Shown: positions 25,501 through 35,472 of the stretch, in pieces
How the letters are laid out: each line of letters starts with the position of its first letter
How positions within the stretch are numbered: position 1 is the first letter of the stretch
Assembly: GCA_964581895.1 (NCBI GenBank)
Contig: CAZOPR010000001.1
Coordinates: 434,001-498,000, forward strand
Direction: 5' to 3'
Length of the DNA stretch: 64,000 bases
Origin: Exilispira sp964581895
GTDB lineage: Bacteria; Spirochaetota; JAAYUW01
Notes under the pieces: generated by a model
Database searches by the model: none
What the model was told of the DNA's origin: nothing
Seen by the model: the letters and a program-made list of their open reading frames with translations, nothing else
Made by a program: the position numbers and the translations under genes

Positions 25501-26013
25501 ATGCAAATATTAAAATATAAAGATAAACTTCCTCAAATAGCAGAAAATGTATTTGGTTTTGAAACAACCATAGTAATAGGTGATGTTAGAATCTCTGAAA
25601 ATGTTTTTTTACTTCCTAATGTAAGTATCAGAGGTGATATGAACCATATTTCGATAGATTCTTTTACCAATATTCAGGATGGAACTGTCATTCACACAGA
25701 TTGGACATATCCTGCAATAATAGGGAAAAGGGTCACTGTTGGGCATAATGCTATTTTGCATGGTTGTGAAATTTGTGATGATGTCCTTATAGGTATGGGA
25801 AGTATCATATTAAATGGTGCATATATCCCTTCAAATGTTATTATTGCTGCTGGTTCTCTTGTTGGTCAAAATAAAAAACTTGAATCAGGCTGGTTATATG
25901 CAGGAATACCAGCGAAAAAGGTAAGACAATTAACAGATGAAGATCTAACCTATATTGAAAAAGCCTATAAGGCATATATAGAATTAATGAATGGATATAA
26001 CTCAAAACAGTAA
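25501..26013 (+). CDS. Gamma-carbonic anhydrase family protein (YrdA/PaaY-like)
   Basis: A 170-residue left-handed beta-helix protein built of hexapeptide turns. Three candidate zinc histidines are visible in VIHTDW and VGHNAILHG, as in YrdA, PaaY and Cam. The C-terminus GIPAKKVRQLTDED plus a terminal helix is typical. It may bind zinc and hydrate CO2, but many members lack proven activity. The end of the gene overlaps the start of the following radical SAM gene by 23 bases, so the two are probably translated together. Confidence 0.87.
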   Translation: MQILKYKDKLPQIAENVFGFETTIVIGDVRISENVFLLPNVSIRGDMNHISIDSFTNIQDGTVIHTDWTYPAIIGKRVTVGHNAILHGCEICDDVLIGMGSIILNGAYIPSNVIIAAGSLVGQNKKLESGWLYAGIPAKKVRQLTDEDLTYIEKAYKAYIELMNGYNSKQ

Positions 26014-27421
26014 GAAAATCCTGAAAAATATTTCAATCTGCTTTATAAATCCCCCAATCCTCGATTATGCTCTTTACGATCTTTTTGCTACTCCTCTTGG
26101 AACTTTAAAAGCAATAAATTTATTAAAATTTTTTGGTGTAGATTATTTTTATCTAGATGCATTAAATAAAGATTTTGATTCATCTTATTTTGAATCTGGA
26201 GCTATAAAACCGACTATAAGATCAAATGGAACAGGCAAATACTGGAAAAAAAGGGTAGAGCCTCCTATCCAGTTAAATTTTTATGAAAGAGAATTTTATA
26301 GATTTGGACTTAGTTTTGAAAAGATTATAGAAATACTGAAAATCGAAGTAAGCCAAAGAAAGAAGAATTTCGATTTTATCGTTATTCCATCAGTATTTAC
26401 ATACCATTATTTATCAATAAAGATCCTTATTCAATATATAAAGGAAAATTTTAAGGATACTAAAATAATAATTGCTGGGATTTATCCAAAAATTATTTTA
26501 AGTCATGCAAAATCTTTAGGGGCAGATTATGTGTTTAATAAAGATGCCCTTGATTTTGTCAAATTTATTTTCGAAATAACTTCAAAAGATAAAACTGCTC
26601 TTAATTATCTTGATTTACTTAAAGAGTCTAACATAATTTTTAAGAATTCTGAAAATAATAATTCGCTTGATATTTTGCCAGACTGGGATCTTTTAAGTAA
26701 TCAAAGATATGGTATTATAAGATTAACCAGTGGTTGTCCTTATAATTGTCCATACTGTGCTTCAAATATAATTTCGGGAGAATTTAAAAGACTAAATTTA
26801 AGTTATTCATTGACTCAATTAAATTATTTTGCTAAAAAAAATACTTTTAATATAGCATTTTATGATGATGCTCTTTTGATAGATCAAAACCTTTTTTTAT
26901 CTTTTCTTAATGAAGCAGATAAAATAAGTTCAAAATTTGTTTTTTATCTTCCAAACGCCATTCATATAGCCAAAGCCACAAAAGAGATTCTTACTGTGAT
27001 GCACAATTTTAAGATGATTAGATTTGGACTTGAATCTTTGAATATTGAAGATGAAAAATATGGGAATAAATTTAAGATAGATCAGCTTAAAAACTTACTT
27101 AATAACTTAAACGAATGTAGAATACCAAAAGAAGTAATTTCATTTTATATTCTTGTTGGTCTTCCAGAGCAAAGTTTTGAAGAAGTTGAAAATACAGTAA
27201 AAACTGCATTGAAACTTGGTATAAAGCCAAGAATAGCTGAATATTCGCCAATACCTTCAACGCCATTATTTGAAAAGGCAAAAGAAGAATTGATAAACAA
27301 CAAGAAAAATTATATTAATATTGATGAACCATTATTTCAAAATCCAAGTATTTATCCATACATTGCAACAGATTTTAATGAAGAAAATATGAAAAAACTG
27401 AAAAAAATGATTTATGGGTAA
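25991..27421 (+). CDS. B12-binding-type radical SAM protein, substrate unknown
   Basis: A 476-residue protein with a B12-binding-like N-terminal half (ICFINPPILDYALYDLFATPLGTLKAINLLK, then FIVIPSVFTYHYLS and IIIAGIYPKIILSHAKSLGADYVFN in order). The radical SAM cluster cysteines 249, 253 and 256 lie in TSGCPYNCPYCAS. The core continues with AFYDDALLI, FGLESLN and ILVGLPEQSFEEVENT. It resembles the BchE/P-methylase-like class in layout. Its first codons overlap the carbonic anhydrase gene, and its stop lies one base from the convergent nifS gene. I cannot name a substrate. Confidence 0.78.
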   Translation: MDITQNSKKILKNISICFINPPILDYALYDLFATPLGTLKAINLLKFFGVDYFYLDALNKDFDSSYFESGAIKPTIRSNGTGKYWKKRVEPPIQLNFYEREFYRFGLSFEKIIEILKIEVSQRKKNFDFIVIPSVFTYHYLSIKILIQYIKENFKDTKIIIAGIYPKIILSHAKSLGADYVFNKDALDFVKFIFEITSKDKTALNYLDLLKESNIIFKNSENNNSLDILPDWDLLSNQRYGIIRLTSGCPYNCPYCASNIISGEFKRLNLSYSLTQLNYFAKKNTFNIAFYDDALLIDQNLFLSFLNEADKISSKFVFYLPNAIHIAKATKEILTVMHNFKMIRFGLESLNIEDEKYGNKFKIDQLKNLLNNLNECRIPKEVISFYILVGLPEQSFEEVENTVKTALKLGIKPRIAEYSPIPSTPLFEKAKEELINNKKNYINIDEPLFQNPSIYPYIATDFNEENMKKLKKMIYG

Positions 27422-27422
27422 A

Positions 27423-28589
27423 CTATTTTGATAAAGGACTTATCCTTCTTAAAATATCTATTTCTTTAACTAAAACTTCTATAAGTTTATCTACCTGCTC
27501 AATATTATTTTCTCTTCCAAAAGAAAATCTTATTGAACCATGGGCAATTTCAGGTTTTTTATGAAGAGCCATCAGAACATGGCTTGGTTCTAAACTTCCA
27601 GTAGAGCAAGCGCTTCCAGTAGAAACTGAAAAACCATTTAAGTCAAGTTTAAGTAAGATAGATTCACCCTCAACATACTTAAATGTAATATTTGAAGTTC
27701 CAGGAACTCTTTCTGAATTTTTTCCATTAATTATTATATCTTTTATATTTTCAATAACTTTTCTTTCAAAATAATCTCTTATCTTTCTTATTCTATCAAT
27801 ATCAAACTCTATCTCACTTTTAAGGGCTTCACAAGCTGCTCCTAAAGCAATAATGCCTATAGTATTTTCTGTTCCAGCTCTGAAACCTTTCTCTTGATGC
27901 CCACCATGAATTAATGGTGTGAAAAATTTTCTTTTTTTATCAAAATCTTTTATATATAATATTCCGATTCCTTTAGGAGCATACAATTTATGACCTGATA
28001 TTGATGCAGCATCTACAGGTAAATTATTTAAATCAAGTTTTATTTTCCCTGCTGCTTGAACAGCATCTGTATGAAAAATAGCATCTGCTGCTTTTTCTTT
28101 TACTATACTAACTATTTTATCAATAGGCTGGACTGTTCCAATTTCGTTGTTAGCATACATAATCGAAACAAGCCCTGTATTTTTAGTAATTGATTTTTCA
28201 AGTTGATTTAAGTTAATAATTCCATCTTCATTTACTTCAATATAGGTAACTTTAATTCCTTGCTTTTCTAAAAATTTAGCTGTTTCAAGATTTGCAGGAT
28301 GTTCTATATTGGTAGTTATAAGATGTTGTTTTTCCTTTGGCCAGAAAAGCATAGATTTTAATATTGTATTATTTGATTCGGAACCACAAGAAGTAAAGAT
28401 AATATCTTCAAGCGATGCACCTAAAAAACTTGATATCTGTTCTTTTGCTTTTAATACTCTTTCTTTAACTACTCTTCCATCTGAATGCATTGAACTTGGA
28501 TTTCCGTAAAAATCTAAAAATTCTATAATAGCCTTTTTTGCATTTGGATGAAGTGGAGTAGTGGCATTATTATCAAGATATACATTCAT
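27423..28589 (-). CDS. nifS: Cysteine desulfurase NifS/IscS
   Basis: A 388-residue fold-type I PLP enzyme. YLDNNATTPLHP opens the protein, HTDAVQAAGK contains the PLP-ring residues, SGHKLYAPKGIG carries the PLP lysine, and the long loop STGSACSTGS holds the active-site cysteine typical of group I (NifS/IscS). It removes sulfur from cysteine for Fe-S cluster assembly. It lies 12 bases downstream of nifU, so the pair forms an operon that would serve the many Fe-S proteins encoded nearby. Confidence 0.96.
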   Translation of the reverse strand: MNVYLDNNATTPLHPNAKKAIIEFLDFYGNPSSMHSDGRVVKERVLKAKEQISSFLGASLEDIIFTSCGSESNNTILKSMLFWPKEKQHLITTNIEHPANLETAKFLEKQGIKVTYIEVNEDGIINLNQLEKSITKNTGLVSIMYANNEIGTVQPIDKIVSIVKEKAADAIFHTDAVQAAGKIKLDLNNLPVDAASISGHKLYAPKGIGILYIKDFDKKRKFFTPLIHGGHQEKGFRAGTENTIGIIALGAACEALKSEIEFDIDRIRKIRDYFERKVIENIKDIIINGKNSERVPGTSNITFKYVEGESILLKLDLNGFSVSTGSACSTGSLEPSHVLMALHKKPEIAHGSIRFSFGRENNIEQVDKLIEVLVKEIDILRRISPLSK

Positions 28590-28601
28590 TTTTCCCTCTT
28601 T

Positions 28602-29243
28602 TTAACTTTTAGGAATATATACTTTGTCTTTGTAATATTGATTGACGAATTTATTTAGCACTTCTTTTGCTTTGGGGATACATTTTCCACAATTTGTGCC
28701 AATCTTTGTTCTTTCCTGAAGTGTTTCGAAATTTGTAGCTCCTTCCAATACTTCCATTTTTATATCTTCTTCTGTTATTTGAAAACATTCACATACTACA
28801 GGTGATGTGGTCTTTTCTTTATAGGGATTTTGTTCATTTCTTCTTCTATAATAATCTTCTATAGCCGCCCTAAGAGCTTTATCTCCCAAGACCGAGCAGT
28901 GAATCTTATGAGATGGAAGTTGGTCAAGTTCTTTTATTATATCTTCTGGTTTAATTTTATATGCATCTTTTATATGCATTCCACTATTTCTTGTAACCAT
29001 TTCAGAGAGAGCAGAAGTAGAAGCAATAGCTGAAGCGCATCCATAAGTTTTCCACTTCATATCATAAATTCTTTCATCTTTTACTTTTATAAATATCATC
29101 ATCATATCGCCGCACGCTGGCGAACCAACAATGCCAACACCATCTGGCTTATATTCTTCTTCAGAGATAGTCAAAATATTTTTAGGGTTTAAAAAATGCT
29201 GCTTAACTTTCTCAGTATAAACCCAACCACTATCATTATTCAT
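28602..29243 (-). CDS. nifU: NifU-type Fe-S scaffold with C-terminal [2Fe-2S] BFD-like domain
   Basis: A 213-residue two-domain protein. The N-terminal IscU-like scaffold has its three cysteines in GSPACGDMMM, YGCASAIASTSALSEM and HCSVLGDKALR. The C-terminal BFD-like domain has four cysteines (CECFQITEEDI and TNCGKCIPKAKEVL). The third, NfuA-like domain of classical NifU is missing. I chose the ATG at 29243 because GGGAG lies six bases before it; the frame is open 27 codons further but that part is hydrophobic and unrelated. It builds clusters from sulfur supplied by the adjacent NifS. Confidence 0.93.
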   Translation of the reverse strand: MNNDSGWVYTEKVKQHFLNPKNILTISEEEYKPDGVGIVGSPACGDMMMIFIKVKDERIYDMKWKTYGCASAIASTSALSEMVTRNSGMHIKDAYKIKPEDIIKELDQLPSHKIHCSVLGDKALRAAIEDYYRRRNEQNPYKEKTTSPVVCECFQITEEDIKMEVLEGATNFETLQERTKIGTNCGKCIPKAKEVLNKFVNQYYKDKVYIPKS

Positions 29244-29300
29244 ATTTAACTCCCACCAAAATATAATAAAATAAAAATAAAAAATCAAAGATATTTTAAT

Positions 29301-29334
29301 AAAAAAGAGGTTGCATTTTAGCAACCTCTTTTTT
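29301..29334 (-). terminator. Rho-independent terminator after icd
   Basis: AAAAAAGAGGTTGC and GCAACCTCTTTTTT form a perfect stem with a six-base loop. It lies 60 bases past the icd stop on the minus strand and separates icd from nifU. The symmetric A- and T-runs would permit function in both directions. Confidence 0.93.
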
Positions 29335-29393
29335 TATTAAAAAAAATAATGTTGAATTATGATAAGCCAACAAAAAAGTTAGAGTAAGAATCA

Positions 29394-30608
29394 TTATTTA
29401 TAAAGCTGCTTAAATTTATCGGAAATAGCTTCTATAAATTCTTCAGAGTTTAAAACTTTTTCTGGTGCTGGTGTAGCAAGTCTTGCAAGATCCCCAGTCA
29501 TTTTTCCATCTTCTATTGTCTTAATAACAGCTTTTTCAAGAGTGTTAGAAAAATTAACAAGGGAATCATTTTTATCAAGTTCACCTCTTTTTCTAAGAGC
29601 ACCAGTCCATGCAAAAATAAGAGCAACAGAGTTTGTTGAAGTTTTTTTACCTTCAAGGTGCTGATAATAATGCTTTTGAACTGTTCCATGAGCTGCTTCA
29701 AATTCAAAGTATCCACTTGGAGAAACAAGAACTGATGTCATCATAGCAAGAGAACCAAAAGCAGATGCTACCATATCTGACATAACATCACCATCATAAT
29801 TTTTACATGCCCAAAGATATCCACCCTCAGATTTCATAACTCTTGCAACAGCATCGTCTATTAAAGTATAAAAATAGGTTATTCCAGCTTCTTTAAATTT
29901 ATCCTTAAATTCATTTTCAAAGATTCGGTTGAAGATATCCTTGAAGTTTCCATCATAAATCTTACAGATAGTGTCTTTTGTAGCAAACCAAAGATCAACC
30001 TTTTCACTTAAGGCATATATGAAGCAAGCTCTAGCAAAGCTTTCTATTGAAGAATCAAGGTTATGAATTCCTTGAAGTACACCAGGGCCTTTCATCTCCA
30101 TTATTGTCAATCTTGTTTCTTTGCCATTTGCAGAGGTGAAAACAAGTTCTGCTTTTCCAGGTTCATTTACCTTTATTTCCTGGTTTTTGTAAATATCACC
30201 ATATGCATGACGGCCAATGATAATAGGTTTTGTCCATGATGGAACCGATGGTTTTATGTTTTTCACAAGTATTGGTTTTCTAAATACTGTTCCATCAAGT
30301 ATTGCTCTGATTGTCCCATTTGGGCTTGGCCACATCTTTTTAAGATTGTATTCTTTAACTCTTTCAGCATTTGGCGTAATAGTTGCGCATTTAACACCTA
30401 CACCATACTTTTTAATAGCTTCGGCAGCTTCAAAAGTTATTTTGTCATCGGTCTCATCTCTTTTTTTAAGACCAAGATCGTAGTATTCAACATTTAAGTC
30501 AATATAAGGATGAAGAAGTTTTTCTTTAACTATCTGCCAGAGAATTCTGGTCATCTCATCTCCATCCATTTCAACAAGGGGGACAGCCATTTTAATTTTT
30601 TCAGCCAT
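29394..30608 (-). CDS. icd: NADP-dependent isocitrate dehydrogenase, eukaryote-like type
   Basis: A 404-residue enzyme of the homodimeric type found in eukaryotes and some bacteria, shown by MAVPLVEMDGDEMTRILW at the N-terminus, KCATITPNAERV, KKMWPSPNGTIRAILDGT, SEGGYLWACKNYDGDVMSD and the C-terminal AAHGTVQKHYYQ region. It oxidises isocitrate to 2-oxoglutarate with NADP+, likely feeding glutamate synthesis and NADPH supply. TGGAGGA precedes the ATG. It is transcribed alone, with a terminator behind it. No other citrate-cycle gene is in the window. Confidence 0.96.
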   Translation of the reverse strand: MAEKIKMAVPLVEMDGDEMTRILWQIVKEKLLHPYIDLNVEYYDLGLKKRDETDDKITFEAAEAIKKYGVGVKCATITPNAERVKEYNLKKMWPSPNGTIRAILDGTVFRKPILVKNIKPSVPSWTKPIIIGRHAYGDIYKNQEIKVNEPGKAELVFTSANGKETRLTIMEMKGPGVLQGIHNLDSSIESFARACFIYALSEKVDLWFATKDTICKIYDGNFKDIFNRIFENEFKDKFKEAGITYFYTLIDDAVARVMKSEGGYLWACKNYDGDVMSDMVASAFGSLAMMTSVLVSPSGYFEFEAAHGTVQKHYYQHLEGKKTSTNSVALIFAWTGALRKRGELDKNDSLVNFSNTLEKAVIKTIEDGKMTGDLARLATPAPEKVLNSEEFIEAISDKFKQLYK

Positions 30609-30729
30609 TTATCCTCCAAAAGATTTTCTGTTTTTTCTTTAACATATAAAATTTTAATATCAAGATAAACCTAAAAAAAATTAAATAAAATTAAAAAATT
30701 TATATTATAACTTTTATTGTTATGAAATT

Positions 30730-30761
30730 AGTTATTTATTCAATTAAGTTATTTATTCAAT
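30730..30761. repeat. Two 15-bp direct repeats in the icd/transporter spacer
   Basis: AGTTATTTATTCAAT occurs at 30730-30744 and again at 30747-30761, a period of 17. A TATAAT at 30794-30799 with a TTGATT 14 bases upstream follows, so the pair lies just upstream of a possible weak promoter for the transporter gene. It may be a regulatory site or only a slippage duplication. Confidence 0.7.
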
Positions 30762-30830
30762 CATTTTTTTTCATTGATTTTTTAGCTAAAAAATATAATA
30801 TTTAATTGCAATCTTAAAAAAGGATTCATA

Positions 30831-32459
30831 ATGTTACAATCTATATTTACTTTAGCTGGAGGTCTTGCACTATTCCTTCTTGGAATAAATTATTTTTCAG
30901 ATTCACTTAAAAAATTATCATCACATCAAATAAAGCTTATACTTGAGAAAGTAACTTCTTCGCCGATATCTGGAACATTAGTAGGACTTGCTGTTACAGC
31001 GCTAATACAGTCATCTTCTGCTACAACAGTTTTAACTGTAGGTTTTGTTAACTCTGGATTAATGAATTTATCTCAAGCCATTGGCATAGTTTATGGGGCA
31101 AATATAGGAACTACTATTACTGCACAAATTATGGCTTTCAATATATCTGATTATGCTCTACCAATCTTAACAATTGGTATCTTTATAATGATTTTTGCAA
31201 AAAAGGATTTAGTTAAAAATATCGCTACTTTTTTAGTCGGTTTTGGTCTTCTTTTTTACGGAATGCTGATGATGAAAAACGCTATATTGCCTTATAAAGA
31301 TTCACCTGCTCTTGCTAATATTTTCGTAAAATTTTCCTATCACCCAATTCTTGGAGTATTAGCTGGGATGATGGTCACAATGATAATTCAATCTTCATCT
31401 GCAACAGTTGGTTTGACACTTGCTCTTATTCAAGGAGGACTTCTTACAATAGATTCAGCAATACCTATAATTTTAGGGGATAATATCGGGACTTGTATTA
31501 CGGCGCTTTTAGCTGCTCTTGGAGGAAATATTGCTGCAAAAAGAGTCGCTGCAGCTCATTTTGGATTTAATATAATAGGAACAATCTGGGCATTGATACT
31601 ACTTGTACCATATAAAAATTTAGTAATTTTATTCACAAAGTATATCACTTTGACTTCCGATCCTGTAAGACAAGCTGCAAATGCCCATACTTTATTTAAT
31701 ATAACAAATACATTATTGTTTCTACCTTTTACAAAGTATTATACAGCCTTAATCGAATTTCTTTTCCGAGGTAAAGTAAAGGTAAATGAAGATTCTGCTA
31801 TCTATCTTGATAAAAACTTATTAAAATCGCCCTATACAGCATTAGAAGCAATAGTCAAAGAAATAAATAGAGGTTTAACCCTATCCTATAGTGGTTTACT
31901 TCAATTTAAAAATACAATTAGCTCAAAAACGGGGAAGCAAAATTTAGAGATTCTATTGAAAAATGAAAAAATTTTGGATAATATCCAATATGAAATTACA
32001 AATTATATAACTTTGATAGCAAATATTGAAGCTGGAGAAAAGGTTTCAAATGCTATACCGTTGATACTTCACGCCACAAATGATCTTGAAAGAATAGGAG
32101 ATCACCAACAAAATATTTACAATATATATAAAAGATATTCTGCATTATCAATTAACTTGCCAGAAGATGTATCTAATAAATTACTTACTATAATTGATAA
32201 AATACTTGAATTTATTTTATTTATTTCAGATAAACTTGAAAAAAACCTGGAAATTGCTTTAGAAACTGCCCATAAATATGAGAATGAAATAAACGAATTA
32301 CGAAATGGTTTTCAAAAAGATTATTATTTTCTTATACAGGAGTTTAAAAACAGTTCTTCAATTTCAACGATATTATATGACTATGTATTAAATCTTGAAA
32401 AAATTGGAGATCATCTCATGAATATTTCTGAAAGGCTGTCTCCTATAAGTGAATATTAG
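30831..32459 (+). CDS. Na+/phosphate cotransporter family protein with PhoU-like tail
   Basis: A 542-residue protein. The first 310 residues are membrane-embedded with two inverted repeats carrying QSSSATT and QSSSATVG, the signature of the Na/Pi cotransporter family (NptA, PF02690). The final 200 residues are helical and resemble PhoU (NDLERIGDHQQNI and LNLEKIGDHLMNI). It likely imports phosphate with sodium, with the tail sensing or regulating. The start lies after AAAAAGGATTCATA. The end of the gene overlaps the convergent gene by four bases. Confidence 0.9.
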   Translation: MLQSIFTLAGGLALFLLGINYFSDSLKKLSSHQIKLILEKVTSSPISGTLVGLAVTALIQSSSATTVLTVGFVNSGLMNLSQAIGIVYGANIGTTITAQIMAFNISDYALPILTIGIFIMIFAKKDLVKNIATFLVGFGLLFYGMLMMKNAILPYKDSPALANIFVKFSYHPILGVLAGMMVTMIIQSSSATVGLTLALIQGGLLTIDSAIPIILGDNIGTCITALLAALGGNIAAKRVAAAHFGFNIIGTIWALILLVPYKNLVILFTKYITLTSDPVRQAANAHTLFNITNTLLFLPFTKYYTALIEFLFRGKVKVNEDSAIYLDKNLLKSPYTALEAIVKEINRGLTLSYSGLLQFKNTISSKTGKQNLEILLKNEKILDNIQYEITNYITLIANIEAGEKVSNAIPLILHATNDLERIGDHQQNIYNIYKRYSALSINLPEDVSNKLLTIIDKILEFILFISDKLEKNLEIALETAHKYENEINELRNGFQKDYYFLIQEFKNSSSISTILYDYVLNLEKIGDHLMNISERLSPISEY

Positions 32460-33334
32460 TAATCTTCATCTTCATCATCATAGTCTTCATCATATTCATC
32501 ATCATCATAATCTTCATCATCTTCTTCTTCATCTTCCTCATCTTCATCATATTCATCTTCTTCTATATCATTGAAGCTTTCTTCTTCTTCAAAATCTTCT
32601 TCGTCTTCATCTATTTCTGTGATTTCAATTTGTAAATTCTCTTTATCAACAGGTTCTAAAAGTTCAGTTATAGAATAAGCGACTTTTATGCAATCTTCTA
32701 AGTCAAGATAATTTATCCTTTCTGTAGCTTTTCCAAAATCATAAAAGCCTATAGCAAGGTTAATTGAAGGGATACGATATTGCTCAGATAAGTAATCGAG
32801 ATCAGGGATATCTAAAAGCTCTTCTTTTAGTTTCAATTCTTTCATTATACTTCTATATTTTGAAGGAAGTTGTACTGTTGTAGTATAATAATCTCTCCCT
32901 TCATTAAATAAGAAGATAATCAATTTTGTTTCTTCAAGATCGAAATCTGGATTATCATCAATAAAAATGTCAAGAGCTATTTTGTTATCATAATTTGAAA
33001 AAGATTTTTTATTATTATTGTTTGAATTCGCATTCAATATCAAAAGAGGAAATCCTTGTTCAAACATTAAATAACCAATATATAAAGATGCTTTTAGAGC
33101 GAGAGAAATCTTATTTTGTTCAATCAAAAGTTCATCTTCTTTATGGACAAGTTTTATATCTGAAAATTTTAATGGATCTACATATGAAATAAAAAGAATT
33201 TCTTGATTTTCATTATCAAAAAACCAATAATTTTTATCGTCTGATATATCTGGATTTTGTTCAAAACTTTCAAGAATTTCTTCAAAAGTCAAATTAACAA
33301 AATTGTCAAATTTATCCTTATCAAATTCAAACAT
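32456..33334 (-). CDS. Unknown protein with strongly acidic C-terminal tail
   Basis: A 292-residue soluble protein I do not recognise. Residues 1-235 form a mixed alpha/beta domain with no known motif. The last 50 residues are almost only Asp, Glu and Tyr, encoded by repeated GAT/GAA/GAC-type codons. I chose the second ATG of an ATGATG pair (33334) because GGAGG lies five bases before it. The tail could bind metal or basic partners. The gene converges on the Na/Pi transporter with a four-base overlap of the coding ends, and diverges from the oligoendopeptidase gene. Confidence 0.75.
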   Translation of the reverse strand: MFEFDKDKFDNFVNLTFEEILESFEQNPDISDDKNYWFFDNENQEILFISYVDPLKFSDIKLVHKEDELLIEQNKISLALKASLYIGYLMFEQGFPLLILNANSNNNNKKSFSNYDNKIALDIFIDDNPDFDLEETKLIIFLFNEGRDYYTTTVQLPSKYRSIMKELKLKEELLDIPDLDYLSEQYRIPSINLAIGFYDFGKATERINYLDLEDCIKVAYSITELLEPVDKENLQIEITEIDEDEEDFEEEESFNDIEEDEYDEDEEDEEEDDEDYDDDEYDEDYDDEDEDY

Positions 33335-33460
33335 CATTTCCTCCAATCAACTAAGTAAGACTATATTTTTTATCGTATATTGCTAAAAATCATTATAATT
33401 TTTATTTGCATTTTGTAAATTATTTTTTATTTTTTCATAAATAAATTAAAAGGAAAAAAT

Positions 33461-35161
33461 ATGAATTTCGATGATTTTCAGTATGTTAAGCCAAATTTTG
33501 AGGAGATTAAAGAAAATTTTGAAAAATTGATTACTGAACTTGAAAACTCAAAAAATTTTAAAGATTTTGACAATATCATAAACAAAATACTTAATCTTAG
33601 AAAGGAATATGAGACAATGCAAACCTTAGCGTCCATAAGGTATTCAGTAAATACCTTGGATAAATTTTATGAAGAACAACAGAATTTTTTTGATTCTGTT
33701 AGCCCTTATTATGAGGGAATATTAAATAGAATTTCAAAATTAATATTAAATTCAAAATACTTAAAAGATATAGAAAAAAAATATGGGAAACAGATAATAA
33801 TCATTCTAGAATCTGCTATTAAAACTTTTGATGACATTATCCTATCTGACATGCAAAAGGAAAATAACTTAAAAACAGACTATAGGAAACTTACCTCTCA
33901 AGCAAAAATAAATTTTGAAGGGAAAGATTATACCCTTTCTCAAATGTCTTATTTTATGCAGCTTCCTGATAGAAATTTGAGAAAAAAAGCTCATGAATCT
34001 TATTGGAAATATTTTATTGATAAAAAAGAGGAGTTTAATAAAATTTATAGCGATCTTGTTGAAGTCAGGTCAAATATTTCAAGAAAATTAAATTATAAAA
34101 ATTTTATTAATCTTGGGTATTTTCGTTTAGCAAGATCTGATTATGATAGCACTCAGGTGGAAAAATTCAGAAATAATATAAAAAAATATATAGTACCAAT
34201 CGCTCAAAAGATATATAAAAATCAAGCTAAAAGGCTTGGTTTAGAAAAATTATCTTACTATGATGAATCTGTTTTTTATAAATCTGGAAACCCAAAACCT
34301 AAAGGTAAGCCAAAAGAACTTGTAGAAAAAGCTACTAAAATGTACAAATCAATAGATAAAAATGTTGGTGAATTTTTCAATATGTTAGCAAGTTCAAATC
34401 TTTTAGATGTTGAAAGTAAACCTGGTAAAGCACCTATAGGATATTGTACCTTTATCCAGAAATATAAAGTTCCATTTATCTTTGCAAATTTCAATGGAAC
34501 TACCCATGATGTAGAAGTTTTAACTCATGAAACAGGTCATGCTTATCAATCATATATGAGTAAAGAGTATTTATTTCCAGAGTATCAATTCCCGACATTG
34601 GAAGCTGCTGAGATTTTTTCTATGGGAATGGAATTTATTACCTATCCATATATGAATCTATTTTTTGAATCAGATGACTTAAAATTTAAGTATAAGCATA
34701 TATGTGATGCTATTACCTTTATTCCTTATGCGGCTTTGGTAGATGAATTTCAACATAAAGTCTTTGAGAATGAAAATATTAGTGCAGAAAAGATAAATTC
34801 TATCTGGAGCAATTTAACTAAAATATATCTTCCACAAAAAGATTACTCTGAATTTTCAGATTTAGAAGAAGGGATAACCTGGTTTAGACAATCTCATATC
34901 TTTGAAGTTCCTTTTTATTATATAGATTATGCTCTTGCTCAGATTGTTGCTTTTCAATTCTGGATGAAAAATGAAAAAGACAAAGAAAAAACATGGGAAG
35001 ATTATTCCAATCTTTGCAAAATTGGTGGTAGTAAGTCATTTTTAGAGATAGTCAAATCTGGAAATCTTGAAAATCCTTTCGAAGAAAGCAGTATAAAAAA
35101 GATTTCTGATTTTATAGATAATTATATTTCTTCTATTGATGATGAAAAATTAGATAGGTAA
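33461..35161 (+). CDS. M3-family oligoendopeptidase (PepF-like)
   Basis: A 566-residue zinc peptidase. HETGH in VLTHETGHAYQSYMS supplies two zinc histidines and the catalytic Glu. The third ligand is the Glu in EAAEIFSMGMEFI. The preceding region GYCTFIQKYKVPFIFANFNGTTHDVEVL is typical of M3B oligoendopeptidase F-type enzymes. There is no signal peptide, so it acts in the cytosol, degrading peptides and thus suiting an amino-acid fermenter. AAAAGGAAAAA precedes the ATG. Confidence 0.94.
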   Translation: MNFDDFQYVKPNFEEIKENFEKLITELENSKNFKDFDNIINKILNLRKEYETMQTLASIRYSVNTLDKFYEEQQNFFDSVSPYYEGILNRISKLILNSKYLKDIEKKYGKQIIIILESAIKTFDDIILSDMQKENNLKTDYRKLTSQAKINFEGKDYTLSQMSYFMQLPDRNLRKKAHESYWKYFIDKKEEFNKIYSDLVEVRSNISRKLNYKNFINLGYFRLARSDYDSTQVEKFRNNIKKYIVPIAQKIYKNQAKRLGLEKLSYYDESVFYKSGNPKPKGKPKELVEKATKMYKSIDKNVGEFFNMLASSNLLDVESKPGKAPIGYCTFIQKYKVPFIFANFNGTTHDVEVLTHETGHAYQSYMSKEYLFPEYQFPTLEAAEIFSMGMEFITYPYMNLFFESDDLKFKYKHICDAITFIPYAALVDEFQHKVFENENISAEKINSIWSNLTKIYLPQKDYSEFSDLEEGITWFRQSHIFEVPFYYIDYALAQIVAFQFWMKNEKDKEKTWEDYSNLCKIGGSKSFLEIVKSGNLENPFEESSIKKISDFIDNYISSIDDEKLDR

Positions 35162-35193
35162 TAAAATTCAAAAATCTATTTTTTGAAATTTAT

Positions 35194-35223
35194 TTATCAA
35201 ATCTTTTGATAATTTAATAATTT
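35194..35223 (+). terminator. Possible terminator after the oligoendopeptidase gene
   Basis: TTATCAAA (35194-35201) and TTTGATAA (35205-35212) form a perfect stem with loop TCT, followed by TTTAATAATTTTT. The stem has only two G-C pairs, so it is a weak candidate. The rest of the 384-base gap 35162-35545 is T-rich with no open frame, apart from the promoter candidate near its end. Confidence 0.45.
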
Positions 35224-35472
35224 TTCTATTAATCAACTTCTTGGTCTTACTTTTTTATTTTTTTTATTGAATTCTTTCTAATTTCATAATTTTCAAGCTT
35301 CCACTTTTTCGATTTTGCTTTGGATATTCATTTGTCAAATTTTTTGCTTTGATAGTTTTGAAATTTTCTCAATACTACTTTATTGGTTTTACTTATTAAA
35401 TTTTTTTTATAAAATTTTTCGATAATTTTGTAATTTTCCAAAAATTTTTTACTATTTCTATTTTTGAAAGTC

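Noticed and set aside
29260..29288. Minus-strand promoter TTGATT-17-TATATT for nifU
   Set aside because: The predicted start would fall inside the ribosome site of nifU, so the match is probably accidental.
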